Assembly: GCA_022564085.1 (NCBI GenBank)
Contig: JADFMC010000119.1
Span: 1 to 6,798, forward strand
Reading direction: 5' to 3'
Length of the DNA: 6,798 nt
Origin: Fidelibacterota bacterium
GTDB taxonomy: Bacteria > Fidelibacterota > Marinisomatia > SCGC-AAA003-L08 > TS1B11
The translations under genes were made by a program, and so were the position numbers. Every line of letters begins with the position of its first letter. Within the stretch, counting starts at the first letter, position 1. Of the stretch, positions 1-6,250 are shown in pieces. The notes below the pieces were generated by a model, which was given only the letters and a program-made list of their open reading frames with translations, searched no databases and was not told the origin of the DNA.

Positions 1-1083
1 GTATTCCTCCCGGCTGAGGGTGATGCGCCCGATCCGGCCCCCTTCCAGATGGCGGGCGGTCAATGCTTCTGGGCCGGACAACTCCACCGGCTGCTCCCAC
101 CTCTGTTGCACCCGGGTCCAGGCTGTGGGTGGCGCGGGAATCAGCCCCCGGCCGTTGTTGGAGCCCAGGTCCATCAGGCCGAAAACCCCCACCCCGGTGG
201 CCCCCTCCACCGTATCGAACAGGGGTGGGAGACCGAGGGCATAGCCGATCAGCAGCGCCAGGGTGCCGGTCAGGCCGGTCTGCAGGTCACAGTAGTCATC
301 GGCGCCAAAGAATAGGTCATCGGCGATATCGTAATAGATGTGGTTCTGGCTCTCGGGCGCCAGGATAATCGGTACGCGGTATATAGAGCCGTCGGGCAAG
401 GGGATACCGCCGGTGCCCAGGGCGGCTATCATCATGGCCGAGTCGATATAGGCGCTGGGAATATCCAGCGGCGTGGGGTCCAGGGTCTGGTAATCGAAAT
501 CCTGCCCCAGACCGGCATGGAATATCACCACCAGTTGATAGGCCCCCAGGTCGACGTCACCATAAAAGGCGGCCCTGATGGCCGTATCCGCCAGGCTCAC
601 CAGCAGGCCGTCACTGGAGTCCTGGTCCACCACCGGGCGGTAGGAGGCCATGGGTCCCACCTGGATCGGCGGTTCATCCTGGGGCGGATACACCAGTCTG
701 CTATCACGATCCAGGTCCAGCAGGCCCCCGGATACTTGCCGGAAGTAGTTGCCTACGGCCAGCAGCTGATCATAGAAGTAGTTTGCGTCGTGTGGCGGGC
801 GGTCCACCAGGAAACCGTCACATTTCAGCGGTTCCTCTTCTTCCAGGAATTGCCCGTTGCCGGTGGTGGAGACATTAACGTCCGCCGCGAAAGCCACCCG
901 CAGGGCCAACACCCTGATCGTATCGGCTGAGGCCGGACCGGCGCTGGTGGCTGCGGAACTTTGGCGGATGTGCAGCCGCGGCCCGGTTTGGCCCGCCAAT
1001 CCACCGGTCAAGGCCACCCCAAGCAATATCCAGCCAGAAAAAATCCCGCGCCGGTAATAACGCGGGATTCTATCGCGGTTCAT
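1..1083 (-). CDS. Secreted M6 (immune inhibitor A-like) peptidase-fold protein lacking the zinc site, partial
   Basis: This gene starts at ATG 1083 and stays open to the left edge (361 codons seen, C-terminus missing). Residues 1-32 look like a signal peptide: basic start (R3, R5, R8, R11, R12), hydrophobic stretch 13-30, likely cut near A-G-Q. The rest resembles M6 metallopeptidases: an early strand (IRVLALRVAF, 56-65), an NYF..LL..GNYFRQVSGG segment (101-120), YQLVVIFHAGLG (182-193), and the region after the active site with ALGLPPLFD (282-290), VGVFGLMDLGS (298-308), PAPPTAW (316-322). At the expected HExxHxxGxxD site it reads L277-L-I-G-Y281-A-L-G-L-P-P287, so both His, the Glu and the Asp are gone while flanks are conserved. 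I infer a non-catalytic, exported binding or structural protein. It follows the PorV-like gene by 9 bases, with no clear Shine-Dalgarno sequence, and a terminator-like hairpin overlaps codons 5-14. Family assignment is by motif memory only. Confidence 0.72.
   Translation of the reverse strand, partial: MNRDRIPRYYRRGIFSGWILLGVALTGGLAGQTGPRLHIRQSSAATSAGPASADTIRVLALRVAFAADVNVSTTGNGQFLEEEEPLKCDGFLVDRPPHDANYFYDQLLAVGNYFRQVSGGLLDLDRDSRLVYPPQDEPPIQVGPMASYRPVVDQDSSDGLLVSLADTAIRAAFYGDVDLGAYQLVVIFHAGLGQDFDYQTLDPTPLDIPSAYIDSAMMIAALGTGGIPLPDGSIYRVPIILAPESQNHIYYDIADDLFFGADDYCDLQTGLTGTLALLIGYALGLPPLFDTVEGATGVGVFGLMDLGSNNGRGLIPAPPTAWTRVQQRWEQPVELSGPEALTARHLEGGRIGRITLSREEY
1038..1069 (-). terminator. Intrinsic-terminator-like hairpin inside the start of the M6-like gene
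   Basis: In transcription direction the sequence is AATCCCGCG, a 10-base loop (1060-1051), CGCGGGATT, then TTTT; with the last two bases of the stem this gives six T in a row. The 9-bp stem is perfect (1061-1069 with 1042-1050). The T-tract lies only on the minus-strand side, so it would act on the operon's own transcripts. It lies 24 bases past the stop of the PorV-like gene and within codons 5-15 of the next gene. It could end most porV-like transcripts or act as an attenuator. The fold is seen in the sequence; activity is inferred. Confidence 0.6.
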
Positions 1084-1092
1084 CAATGGGCG

Positions 1093-2325
1093 CTAGAATC
1101 TCATGTTCAGGGAGAAGCGCATGGTGTTGGTCAGCGGATGGCCTTGCTCCCCGTAAATGTAGCCGAAGTCGAAACCGTACGGGCCGTAATGGATGCCGGC
1201 GCCGAAGGTGGGATTGAGCAGTTTGCCCAGCTTGTCATAGATGTATCCCGCCCGGATGGCGAAGTAGCTGGAATACCAATATTCTATCCCCACGTTGTGG
1301 GTGATCGTGTCCCACTCGTCCATGATAGTGAAATCATCGCGGTTGCCCAATTCGATGTTCTTGCCCACCGTATCGATGAACCCCTTCCCGTCGATGTCCA
1401 CATCGCCGCCGTATTTCCAGTCATCATACCAGGATGTAATCAGCGCCAGATACCAGGAATCGGTATGGGCAGCTTCCAGTTCACCATTGCGATTGTACTC
1501 GCCGCCACTTTGCGTATCGGGGTTACCGTCCTCATCAAACCCGCCAATAATAAGATCGCCGTCCAGATCGACACCGGGGTGGCTGGCCACCAGCATTTTA
1601 TTAAGGTCGTAGATTATCGAGAGCCGGTTGAACTCTCCCTGGATCAAATTCCACTTGAACCCCAGTTTCAGATTTGTGGGTTGGGGGTCAGCCTGGTCCA
1701 CGTCGATGAAGGCAATTTTAGGGCCGATATTGGTCACGGTCACGCCGAAATCGAAGCTCTTAAGGGGAAACTGCCGGCGGTAATACGCGAAGTCGAAGGC
1801 AATATCCGTGGATACACCCTTGCCGCCTTCGGCTCCGGTGGTGACGGTCGACAAACTCTGATGGATCAGCTTGACGTTCACGCCGATGGCCGATAAAGAT
1901 GACATCTGGGTGCCGAACCCCACCGTAATGGCCGCCATGTAGCTGCTGAATGTGCCCAGATCGGTCTGATGCTCATCAATCCGTTGCTGTTCGCCCAGGT
2001 CCAGGTAGATCAGGTGAGCCCCAAAAGTACCGATCCCCGGCAGGTTATAGCCCAGGCCGAAAAAGTTATATCGGATATCGCTGGCCAGGCCTGGCAGCCA
2101 GGCTGAGTATTGATAGCTCACTTGGTTCTGGGGAAGAAAGGCCAGGGTGGCGGGGTTCCAATAGCTGGAATAAGCGTCCGGTTCGGCGGCTACGTGCGCC
2201 TCACCGGTGCCTCCGGCGGCTGCGCCGGGGGCGATCAAAAGGAATATGGCCGAGGCCGAACTTTGCCCGGACAAGGCTCCGGATAGCAGTAGGCCGCAGA
2301 GGGCCGGCAAGGTTAATCGCTTCAT
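1093..2325 (-). CDS. PorV/PorQ-family outer-membrane beta-barrel protein
   Basis: A 410-residue protein with a signal peptide (MKRLTLPALC, hydrophobic 5-20, cleavage near residues 20-26). The mature N-terminus carries the hallmark of the family: FLLIAPGAAAGGTGEA (28-43) followed by AYSSYWNPATLAF (51-63). Alternating strands follow, and it ends with FGAGIHYGPYGFDFGY, HPLTNTMRFSL and a terminal F410, as expected of an outer-membrane barrel handled by the BAM machinery. PorV in Bacteroidota is a type IX secretion component that shuttles cargo at the cell surface; wider family members occur across FCB phyla and many have no proven role. Two Asp-rich stretches (about 252-282 and 308-318) interrupt the barrel pattern and probably are surface loops. 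ATG 2325 is chosen over TTG 2346 because it places the signal peptide at the start and has AAAGGA 10 bases upstream. Transcription probably begins at the promoter near 2508-2537. Its partner is likely the M6-like gene just downstream. Confidence 0.85.
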   Translation of the reverse strand: MKRLTLPALCGLLLSGALSGQSSASAIFLLIAPGAAAGGTGEAHVAAEPDAYSSYWNPATLAFLPQNQVSYQYSAWLPGLASDIRYNFFGLGYNLPGIGTFGAHLIYLDLGEQQRIDEHQTDLGTFSSYMAAITVGFGTQMSSLSAIGVNVKLIHQSLSTVTTGAEGGKGVSTDIAFDFAYYRRQFPLKSFDFGVTVTNIGPKIAFIDVDQADPQPTNLKLGFKWNLIQGEFNRLSIIYDLNKMLVASHPGVDLDGDLIIGGFDEDGNPDTQSGGEYNRNGELEAAHTDSWYLALITSWYDDWKYGGDVDIDGKGFIDTVGKNIELGNRDDFTIMDEWDTITHNVGIEYWYSSYFAIRAGYIYDKLGKLLNPTFGAGIHYGPYGFDFGYIYGEQGHPLTNTMRFSLNMRF

Positions 2326-2344
2326 CAAAACAGGTTCCTTTCGC

Positions 2345-2401
2345 AATCCCCGCCGGACAGGCCCTGGCCGGGCAGGCCGTGCGCGCCCCGGGCAGGGGAT
2401 T
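2345..2401 (-). promoter_or_regulatory. GC-rich folded leader before the PorV-like gene
   Basis: An imperfect inverted repeat: GGGGATT plus GGC (2395-2401, 2391-2393) pairs with AATCCCC plus GCC (2345-2351, 2352-2354), with one bulged base at 2394. A second hairpin lies inside it (2360-2366 with 2373-2378, six pairs, one bulge, six-base loop). The structure ends four bases before the Shine-Dalgarno AAAGGA (2336-2341) and has no T-tract, so it does not look like a terminator. It may influence mRNA stability or ribosome access. The pairing is visible; a regulatory role is inference. Confidence 0.4.
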
Positions 2402-2507
2402 TAACTCGTTGATTTCCAAACAGCGGGCTCACGGGCAGACAGGGCCGCGAACCATCAATACCTGTTAGCGAAACGATTCCTAGTTTTGCACTCCTTTTCA
2501 TCCACTC

Positions 2508-2537
2508 AATATACGAGCGGCGTTTTTGCCTTGTCAA
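2508..2537 (-). promoter_or_regulatory. Sigma-70-like promoter for the PorV-like / M6-like unit
   Basis: A perfect -35 box TTGACA (2532-2537) and a -10 box TATATT (2508-2513, five of six matches to TATAAT) are separated by 18 bases. They lie just past the stop of the zinc-ribbon gene and point toward the PorV-like gene. The predicted start is near 2501, giving a leader of about 175 bases. It is the only convincing promoter I see in the window. The vegetative promoters of many Bacteroidota differ from this form, so its presence fits a lineage outside core Bacteroidota. Confidence 0.6.
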
Positions 2538-2542
2538 GTTAA

Positions 2543-2722
2543 CTACTGCCCGGTTTCCAAGGTGTGAGCCTGATCAACCAGCAGGATGGGAATATTCTCC
2601 TGGACCCCGTAGACCAGCCGGCAGACGCGACAGAGCAGCTGCTCCGGCGACGGGCGGTATTCGAGCTCCCCCTTACATTGGGGACAGACCAATATGTCAA
2701 GCAACTCCCGGGAGAGACCCAT
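2543..2722 (-). CDS. Trm112/UPF0434 (YcaR-like) zinc-ribbon protein
   Basis: A 59-residue protein with the compact Trm112-like fold: MGLSRELLDILVCPQCKGEL, then LLCRVCRLVYGV and IPILLVDQA. Four cysteines in two CxxC pairs (about residues 13, 16, 30 and 33) can bind one zinc; the family often has fewer. Trm112 itself activates tRNA and protein methyltransferases in eukaryotes and archaea; the bacterial small relatives are mostly uncharacterised, so no exact role is claimed. ATG 2722 is chosen because AAAGGAG lies five bases upstream, the best ribosome site in the window. An in-frame GTG at 2791 would add a Lys/Ala-rich 23-residue extension, but has no good site. It ends the housekeeping block, 76 bases after nrdR, and is probably co-transcribed with it. 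Confidence 0.8.
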   Translation of the reverse strand: MGLSRELLDILVCPQCKGELEYRPSPEQLLCRVCRLVYGVQENIPILLVDQAHTLETGQ

Positions 2723-2727
2723 CTGCG

Positions 2728-2734
2728 CTCCTTT
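2728..2734 (-). promoter_or_regulatory. Strong ribosome binding site for the zinc-ribbon gene
   Basis: AAAGGAG lies five bases before ATG 2722. It decides the start of the 59-residue protein over longer in-frame alternatives (GTG 2791 and beyond), and contrasts with the weak sites of the other genes in this run. Confidence 0.7.
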
Positions 2735-2798
2735 ATCGGCTTTCTTACGCGCTACTTTAGCTGGAGTTTCGCTGGAGGCCTGCCTTTCCACTCCCACT

Positions 2799-3248
2799 CT
2801 ACTCCCGCAATTGCTCGATTTCGGCCTGGAAGGCCCCCAGGTCCTCGAAGGCCCGATAGACTGAGGCGAAGCGGATATAGGCCACTTCATCCAGGTCCCG
2901 CAGCACTTCCATCACCAGCTCTCCGATGACCGCCGTATTGATTTCCGCCTTGCCCAGGTTCACAATCTGCTGGTGCACCCGGCTCGCGGCTTCCATGATC
3001 TGATCCGCCGTCACCGGCCTCTTATTGGCCGCGATCCGGATAGAGCGGTCGATGCGCTGGCGATCGTACTCCTCCCGCTGGCCACTCTTCTTAATCACCA
3101 ACAGCGGGTGTTTCATCACGTATTCGTAAGTGGTGAAACGGCTTTGACAGGCCAGGCACTCCCGGCGGCGACGGATCGATCCATCACGGTGTACCGTTCG
3201 GCTGTCCACCACCTTGCTATCGGCGTTCTGGCAAAATGGGCAGATCAT
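2799..3248 (-). CDS. nrdR: Transcriptional repressor NrdR
   Basis: A 149-residue protein of the usual NrdR length. The N-terminal zinc ribbon begins MICPFC and continues with DSR, IRRRREC and CQSRFTTYE; C3, C6, C31 and C34 are the zinc ligands and the RRRR cluster contacts DNA. Residues about 48-138 form the ATP-cone (VIKKSGQREEYDR, NKRPVT, IGELVMEVLRDLD, VAYIRFASVYRAF), which senses dATP/ATP. NrdR represses ribonucleotide reductase genes by binding paired NrdR boxes. No such gene lies in this window. The ATG follows the glyA stop after a single base (TAA-C-ATG), so translation is probably coupled to glyA; there is no strong Shine-Dalgarno sequence. Confidence 0.97.
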   Translation of the reverse strand: MICPFCQNADSKVVDSRTVHRDGSIRRRRECLACQSRFTTYEYVMKHPLLVIKKSGQREEYDRQRIDRSIRIAANKRPVTADQIMEAASRVHQQIVNLGKAEINTAVIGELVMEVLRDLDEVAYIRFASVYRAFEDLGAFQAEIEQLRE

Positions 3249-3249
3249 G

Positions 3250-4548
3250 TTATAAGCTCTCGTAAAGGGAGAATTGGCGGCACAGCTCTTCCACTTCGGC
3301 CCGCACCTTTAATGCGGTAGACTCGCCGTCCGGGTCCAGCAGCACCCGGTCTATGAAATCGGCTATCAAGTCCATTTCAGTGGCCCCCATGCCCCGGGTG
3401 GTGACCGCCGGTGTGCCGATCCGGATGCCGCTGGTGACGAAGGGACTGCGCCGGTCGAAGGGGACCATATTTTTATTCACCGTCAAGCCGGCGGCTTCCA
3501 GAGCCCGCTCGGCCACTTTGCCTGAGATTTCCCGGTCGCTGAGGTCAATCAATAGCAGGTGCGTGTCAGTGCCGCCCGAGACCAGGTTATAGCCCCGGTC
3601 GATGAACCGTTGTGCCAGGCGAGCCGCATTTTTGACCACCTGGCCGCAATATTTCTTGAAAGCCGGTTTCAGCGCCTCTCCGAACGCAACCGCCTTGGCG
3701 GCGATGATGTGCATCAGCGGTCCACCCTGGATCCCCGGCATGATGGTCCCGTCCAGCAGCTCGCCCACCTGTTTCACCCGGCCGCTCTTGGGCGCCACCC
3801 GCCCCCAGGGATTTTCCCAATCCCGCTCCATCATGATCAGCCCCCCACGCGGGCCTCTCAGGGTCTTATGGGTGGTGGAGGTGACAAAATCGCAATAGGG
3901 CCAGGGCGAGGGGTGATGTCCGGTGGCCACCAGGCCGGCTGGATGGGCTATGTCGGCCATCAGCAGGGCGCCCACTTCCTCGGCGACGGTCTTGAAGGCG
4001 GCGAATTCGATCTGCCGGGGGTAGGCGCTGCCGCCACAGACGATCAGCTTGGGTTTATGCTCCCGCGCCAGTCGCCGCACCTGGTCAAAATCCACCCGGC
4101 CGGTCTCCGGGGAGACGCCGTAAGAGACTACATTATATAATTTACCGGAAAAATTAACCGGGCTGCCGTGGGTCAGGTGGCCCCCGTGCGCCAGGTCCAG
4201 ACCCAGCAGGGTGTCGCCCGGCTCCAGCACGGTAAAATACACTCCCATATTGGCCTGGCTGCCCGAATGGGGCTGCACGTTGGCATATTCGCACTGGAAC
4301 AGCTTTTGGACCCGGGCCCGGGCCAGCTCTTCAGCCTGGTCCACAAATTCGCAACCGCCGTAGTAGCGCCGTCCCGGGTAACCCTCGGCGTACTTGTTGG
4401 TCAGCACCGACCCGGCCACCGCCAGCACAGCCAGGCTGGTGAAATTCTCAGATGCTATCAATTCCAACGTCTGTCTTTGCCGGCCCAACTCGCCCTGCAA
4501 AGTCAGGTACAATTCCGGGTCAAGTTCTGCCAGCTGGGAGATGTTCAC
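3250..4548 (-). CDS. glyA: Serine hydroxymethyltransferase
   Basis: A 432-residue PLP enzyme that converts serine and tetrahydrofolate into glycine and 5,10-methylenetetrahydrofolate, the main one-carbon source for purines, thymidylate and methionine. Visible motifs: LELIASENF (28-36), NKYAEGYPGRRYYGG (51-65), VQPHSGSQAN (91-100), D199 and H202 at the cofactor, and TSTTHKTLRGPRGG with Schiff-base K228, GGPLMH (275-280), and SGIRIGTPA with substrate carboxylate R376. All expected catalytic residues are present. The site reads DIAHPAG instead of the enterobacterial DMAHVAG, and an ENPWG segment (245-249) follows the PLP loop, both of which I associate with Bacteroidota-type enzymes. The start is GTG 4548, overlapping the rpiB stop by four bases (GTGA), which indicates translational coupling. 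The TAA stop lies one base before nrdR. Confidence 0.97.
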   Translation of the reverse strand: MNISQLAELDPELYLTLQGELGRQRQTLELIASENFTSLAVLAVAGSVLTNKYAEGYPGRRYYGGCEFVDQAEELARARVQKLFQCEYANVQPHSGSQANMGVYFTVLEPGDTLLGLDLAHGGHLTHGSPVNFSGKLYNVVSYGVSPETGRVDFDQVRRLAREHKPKLIVCGGSAYPRQIEFAAFKTVAEEVGALLMADIAHPAGLVATGHHPSPWPYCDFVTSTTHKTLRGPRGGLIMMERDWENPWGRVAPKSGRVKQVGELLDGTIMPGIQGGPLMHIIAAKAVAFGEALKPAFKKYCGQVVKNAARLAQRFIDRGYNLVSGGTDTHLLLIDLSDREISGKVAERALEAAGLTVNKNMVPFDRRSPFVTSGIRIGTPAVTTRGMGATEMDLIADFIDRVLLDPDGESTALKVRAEVEELCRQFSLYESL

Positions 4549-5015
4549 AGTTCCAACTGCGCTATCCGCCGCTCGTGCCGGCCACCGTCAAAGGGCGTAT
4601 TGAGAAAACTTTTCAGAATCTTTTCCGCAGTCTCGGTGTCGGTCATCCGGGCTGCCAGGCAGAGCACATTGGCGTTATTATGGCTCCGGCTGTAGGTAGC
4701 CTGCTCTTCCGAATAGCACACCGCCGCCCGCACGCCCCGGTGGCGATTGGCCGCCATGGCCATACCGATACCGGTGCCGCAGACCAGCACGCCCCGGGCC
4801 ACGCGGCCCTGCGCTACTTCGCGGGCCACGGCGTGAGCATATTCCGGGTAATCGCTGGCGTCGGGGGAATCAGTGCCCAAATCAGATATTCGCAGGTTGA
4901 AACCTTGAAGGATATCTTTCAGATGTTCCTTCAGGTGATAGCCGGCGTGGTCCGCTCCCAGGGCCACCGCCTCTGTCAGGGCCGGTTGACTGTCCGCGTG
5001 ATCCAACTGTGGCAA
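4545..5015 (-). CDS. rpiB: Ribose-5-phosphate isomerase B
   Basis: This enzyme interconverts ribose 5-phosphate and ribulose 5-phosphate in the pentose phosphate pathway; it belongs to the RpiB/LacAB family. Numbered from TTG 5015 (156 residues): GADHAGYHLK (20-29) with D22 and H23, DLGTDSPDASDYP (45-57), VLVCGTGIGMAMAAN (76-90) with catalytic Cys79, and SHNNANVLCLAARM (111-124) with H112. The start is uncertain. TTG 5015 overlaps the TPR gene by 40 bases and has AGGG only three bases upstream; GTG 4967 would begin eight bases past the TPR stop and give 140 residues beginning right at the first beta strand, with AGAGG too close. Neither has a good ribosome site, so translation is probably coupled to the upstream gene. 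The TGA stop overlaps the glyA start. Confidence 0.95.
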   Translation of the reverse strand: MPQLDHADSQPALTEAVALGADHAGYHLKEHLKDILQGFNLRISDLGTDSPDASDYPEYAHAVAREVAQGRVARGVLVCGTGIGMAMAANRHRGVRAAVCYSEEQATYSRSHNNANVLCLAARMTDTETAEKILKSFLNTPFDGGRHERRIAQLEL

Positions 5016-6244
5016 TTACCCTGGGGTTTGAAAACTCGAATATCCGCCTGCTGCAAGAACCAATCTCCCTTGGTGGGAATCAAGTTTTTCTCCAGGAAAT
5101 CGGCCCTGGTACGGCCGCGTCCAAAGCCCTTGGCCACCGCCGCGCTATAATCTTCATAGGCCATTAGATAGACCAGCTTGTCCTGGAAATTGGAAACGCC
5201 GCTATCCCGATCGGCAGCGCACTCCTCGGCGGCCGTATAATAAACATTGGCCCGGGTATAATATGCCACGCCGCTCTGGTTGCTGGTACGCACACCGGTC
5301 TCGGCCCACTCCAGGGCAGCCGCGAAGTCGCCCTTGCGCAGATAGGCCTGGGAGAGGTCCTGGGCCGCCTGGGCATCGGTGCGATTAAGCTCGAACAGTC
5401 CCAGCAGGGCTGCAATGGCCCGATCCATATCACCCTCATCCATGGCGGCATCAGCCAGCACATGATGGGCTTCTTTGGAACCGGGATGGAGTTCGATCAC
5501 CTTCTCAAGTTCCCGGTAGGCCAAGGCGTAGTCCATATTTTCTATCAGTTTACGGGCGTAATCGATACCCCATTGGGCGTTACCAGGGTTGTTCTTCCAA
5601 CGATCCCGGATGAACTGCAGGGGATCCTTGCCTGCCGCCGTGAAGGTCTGGATCAGCTCGCTCTGGACCCGGGCGTTTTCCGGCTCCACCGCCAGCCAGC
5701 GATTTAAAATATCGATCAGGTCGTCATAGCGCTCCTCGCCCTTTAGCAGATCGGCCAGGGAACTGAGGGCCGCGGTGTTTTCGGGTCCCACCTCAACCAA
5801 GCGGTAATAATAGTTTATCTCACGCTCCGTATCGCCCCGCTTGTGCATGATGTAGGCGATGTTTTCAAGCAGGTTCTTGTCCTCGGGAAGATATCGCAAC
5901 CCCTGCTGAAACGCCCAGACGGCGCTGTCCAGGTTGCCCAGTTCGTTATAGGCCCGGCCGAAATAGAGGTAAACTTCAGTGGCGTACTCTTCGCCGCAAC
6001 CAAGGTCCACCAGCCGCTTATAATTGCGGATAGAAGATTCGTATTCCCGGTTTTTATAGTATTCCCATCCGTTGGACAGGGCTATCAAACAATCCCGCTC
6101 CCGCTTCTTCTTCCCGGCCTCCGACAAAGTCTTCTTTTCCGCCTCTGCCTGTGGCGGTGGTGCGCATACTTGTGTTGATACCACCAGGGACGCAAACATC
6201 AAGGCCGCCAGAAACTTCTCAAAAACAATTGATTTATTTTTCAC
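4976..6244 (-). CDS. Exported TPR-repeat protein
   Basis: A 422-residue protein beginning at GTG 6244. The N-terminus has a basic start and hydrophobic stretch (residues 11-26) followed by C27-A-P-P-P, so it is exported; C27 might be lipidated, but TQVC is a poor lipobox and cleavage by ordinary signal peptidase near PQAEA is possible. A short charged linker (about 35-50) leads into about seven TPR units between 53 and 371 (clear ones at about 53-86, 91-124, 125-157, 158-190, 256-289, 290-322), with typical features such as YLYFGRAYNELGNLDSAVWA. The C-terminal stretch (about 380-422) is non-TPR, with LIPTKGDWF and GNCHSWI, which resembles the tails of FCB TPR proteins. I infer a periplasmic scaffold serving an envelope complex, possibly with the barrel encoded six bases upstream; no specific function is recognised. 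Confidence 0.8.
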   Translation of the reverse strand: MKNKSIVFEKFLAALMFASLVVSTQVCAPPPQAEAEKKTLSEAGKKKRERDCLIALSNGWEYYKNREYESSIRNYKRLVDLGCGEEYATEVYLYFGRAYNELGNLDSAVWAFQQGLRYLPEDKNLLENIAYIMHKRGDTEREINYYYRLVEVGPENTAALSSLADLLKGEERYDDLIDILNRWLAVEPENARVQSELIQTFTAAGKDPLQFIRDRWKNNPGNAQWGIDYARKLIENMDYALAYRELEKVIELHPGSKEAHHVLADAAMDEGDMDRAIAALLGLFELNRTDAQAAQDLSQAYLRKGDFAAALEWAETGVRTSNQSGVAYYTRANVYYTAAEECAADRDSGVSNFQDKLVYLMAYEDYSAAVAKGFGRGRTRADFLEKNLIPTKGDWFLQQADIRVFKPQGNCHSWITRTVNRP

Positions 6245-6250
6245 TTTAAA

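Noticed and set aside
340..930. Plus-strand open frame (196 codons) opposite the M6-like gene.
   Set aside because: The minus-strand frame is open for all 361 codons, starts with a signal peptide and has family motifs; the plus frame has none.
961..1896. Long plus-strand open frame (311 codons) opposite the PorV-like gene.
   Set aside because: It is antisense to a well-supported barrel gene and spans the gene junction; its protein shows no recognisable domain, and the frame is a by-product of GC-rich codon use.
2326..2346. TTG 2346 as the start of the PorV-like protein.
   Set aside because: It lies within the leader stem, lacks a ribosome site and would add seven residues before a well-formed signal peptide start at ATG 2325.
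2504..2519. Possible NrdR box overlapping the -10 region (CTCGTATATTGAG, partly symmetric).
   Set aside because: The symmetry is short and centred on the -10 box, no second box at a suitable distance is seen, and the downstream genes are unrelated to ribonucleotide reductase.
2723..2890. N-terminal extension of the zinc-ribbon protein (up to 56 more residues).
   Set aside because: It runs into nrdR, while ATG 2722 has an AAAGGAG site at ideal distance and matches the usual length of the family.
4452..5150. Plus-strand open frame (232 codons) across the glyA, rpiB and TPR genes.
   Set aside because: It is antisense to three real genes, with no recognisable motif or ribosome site.
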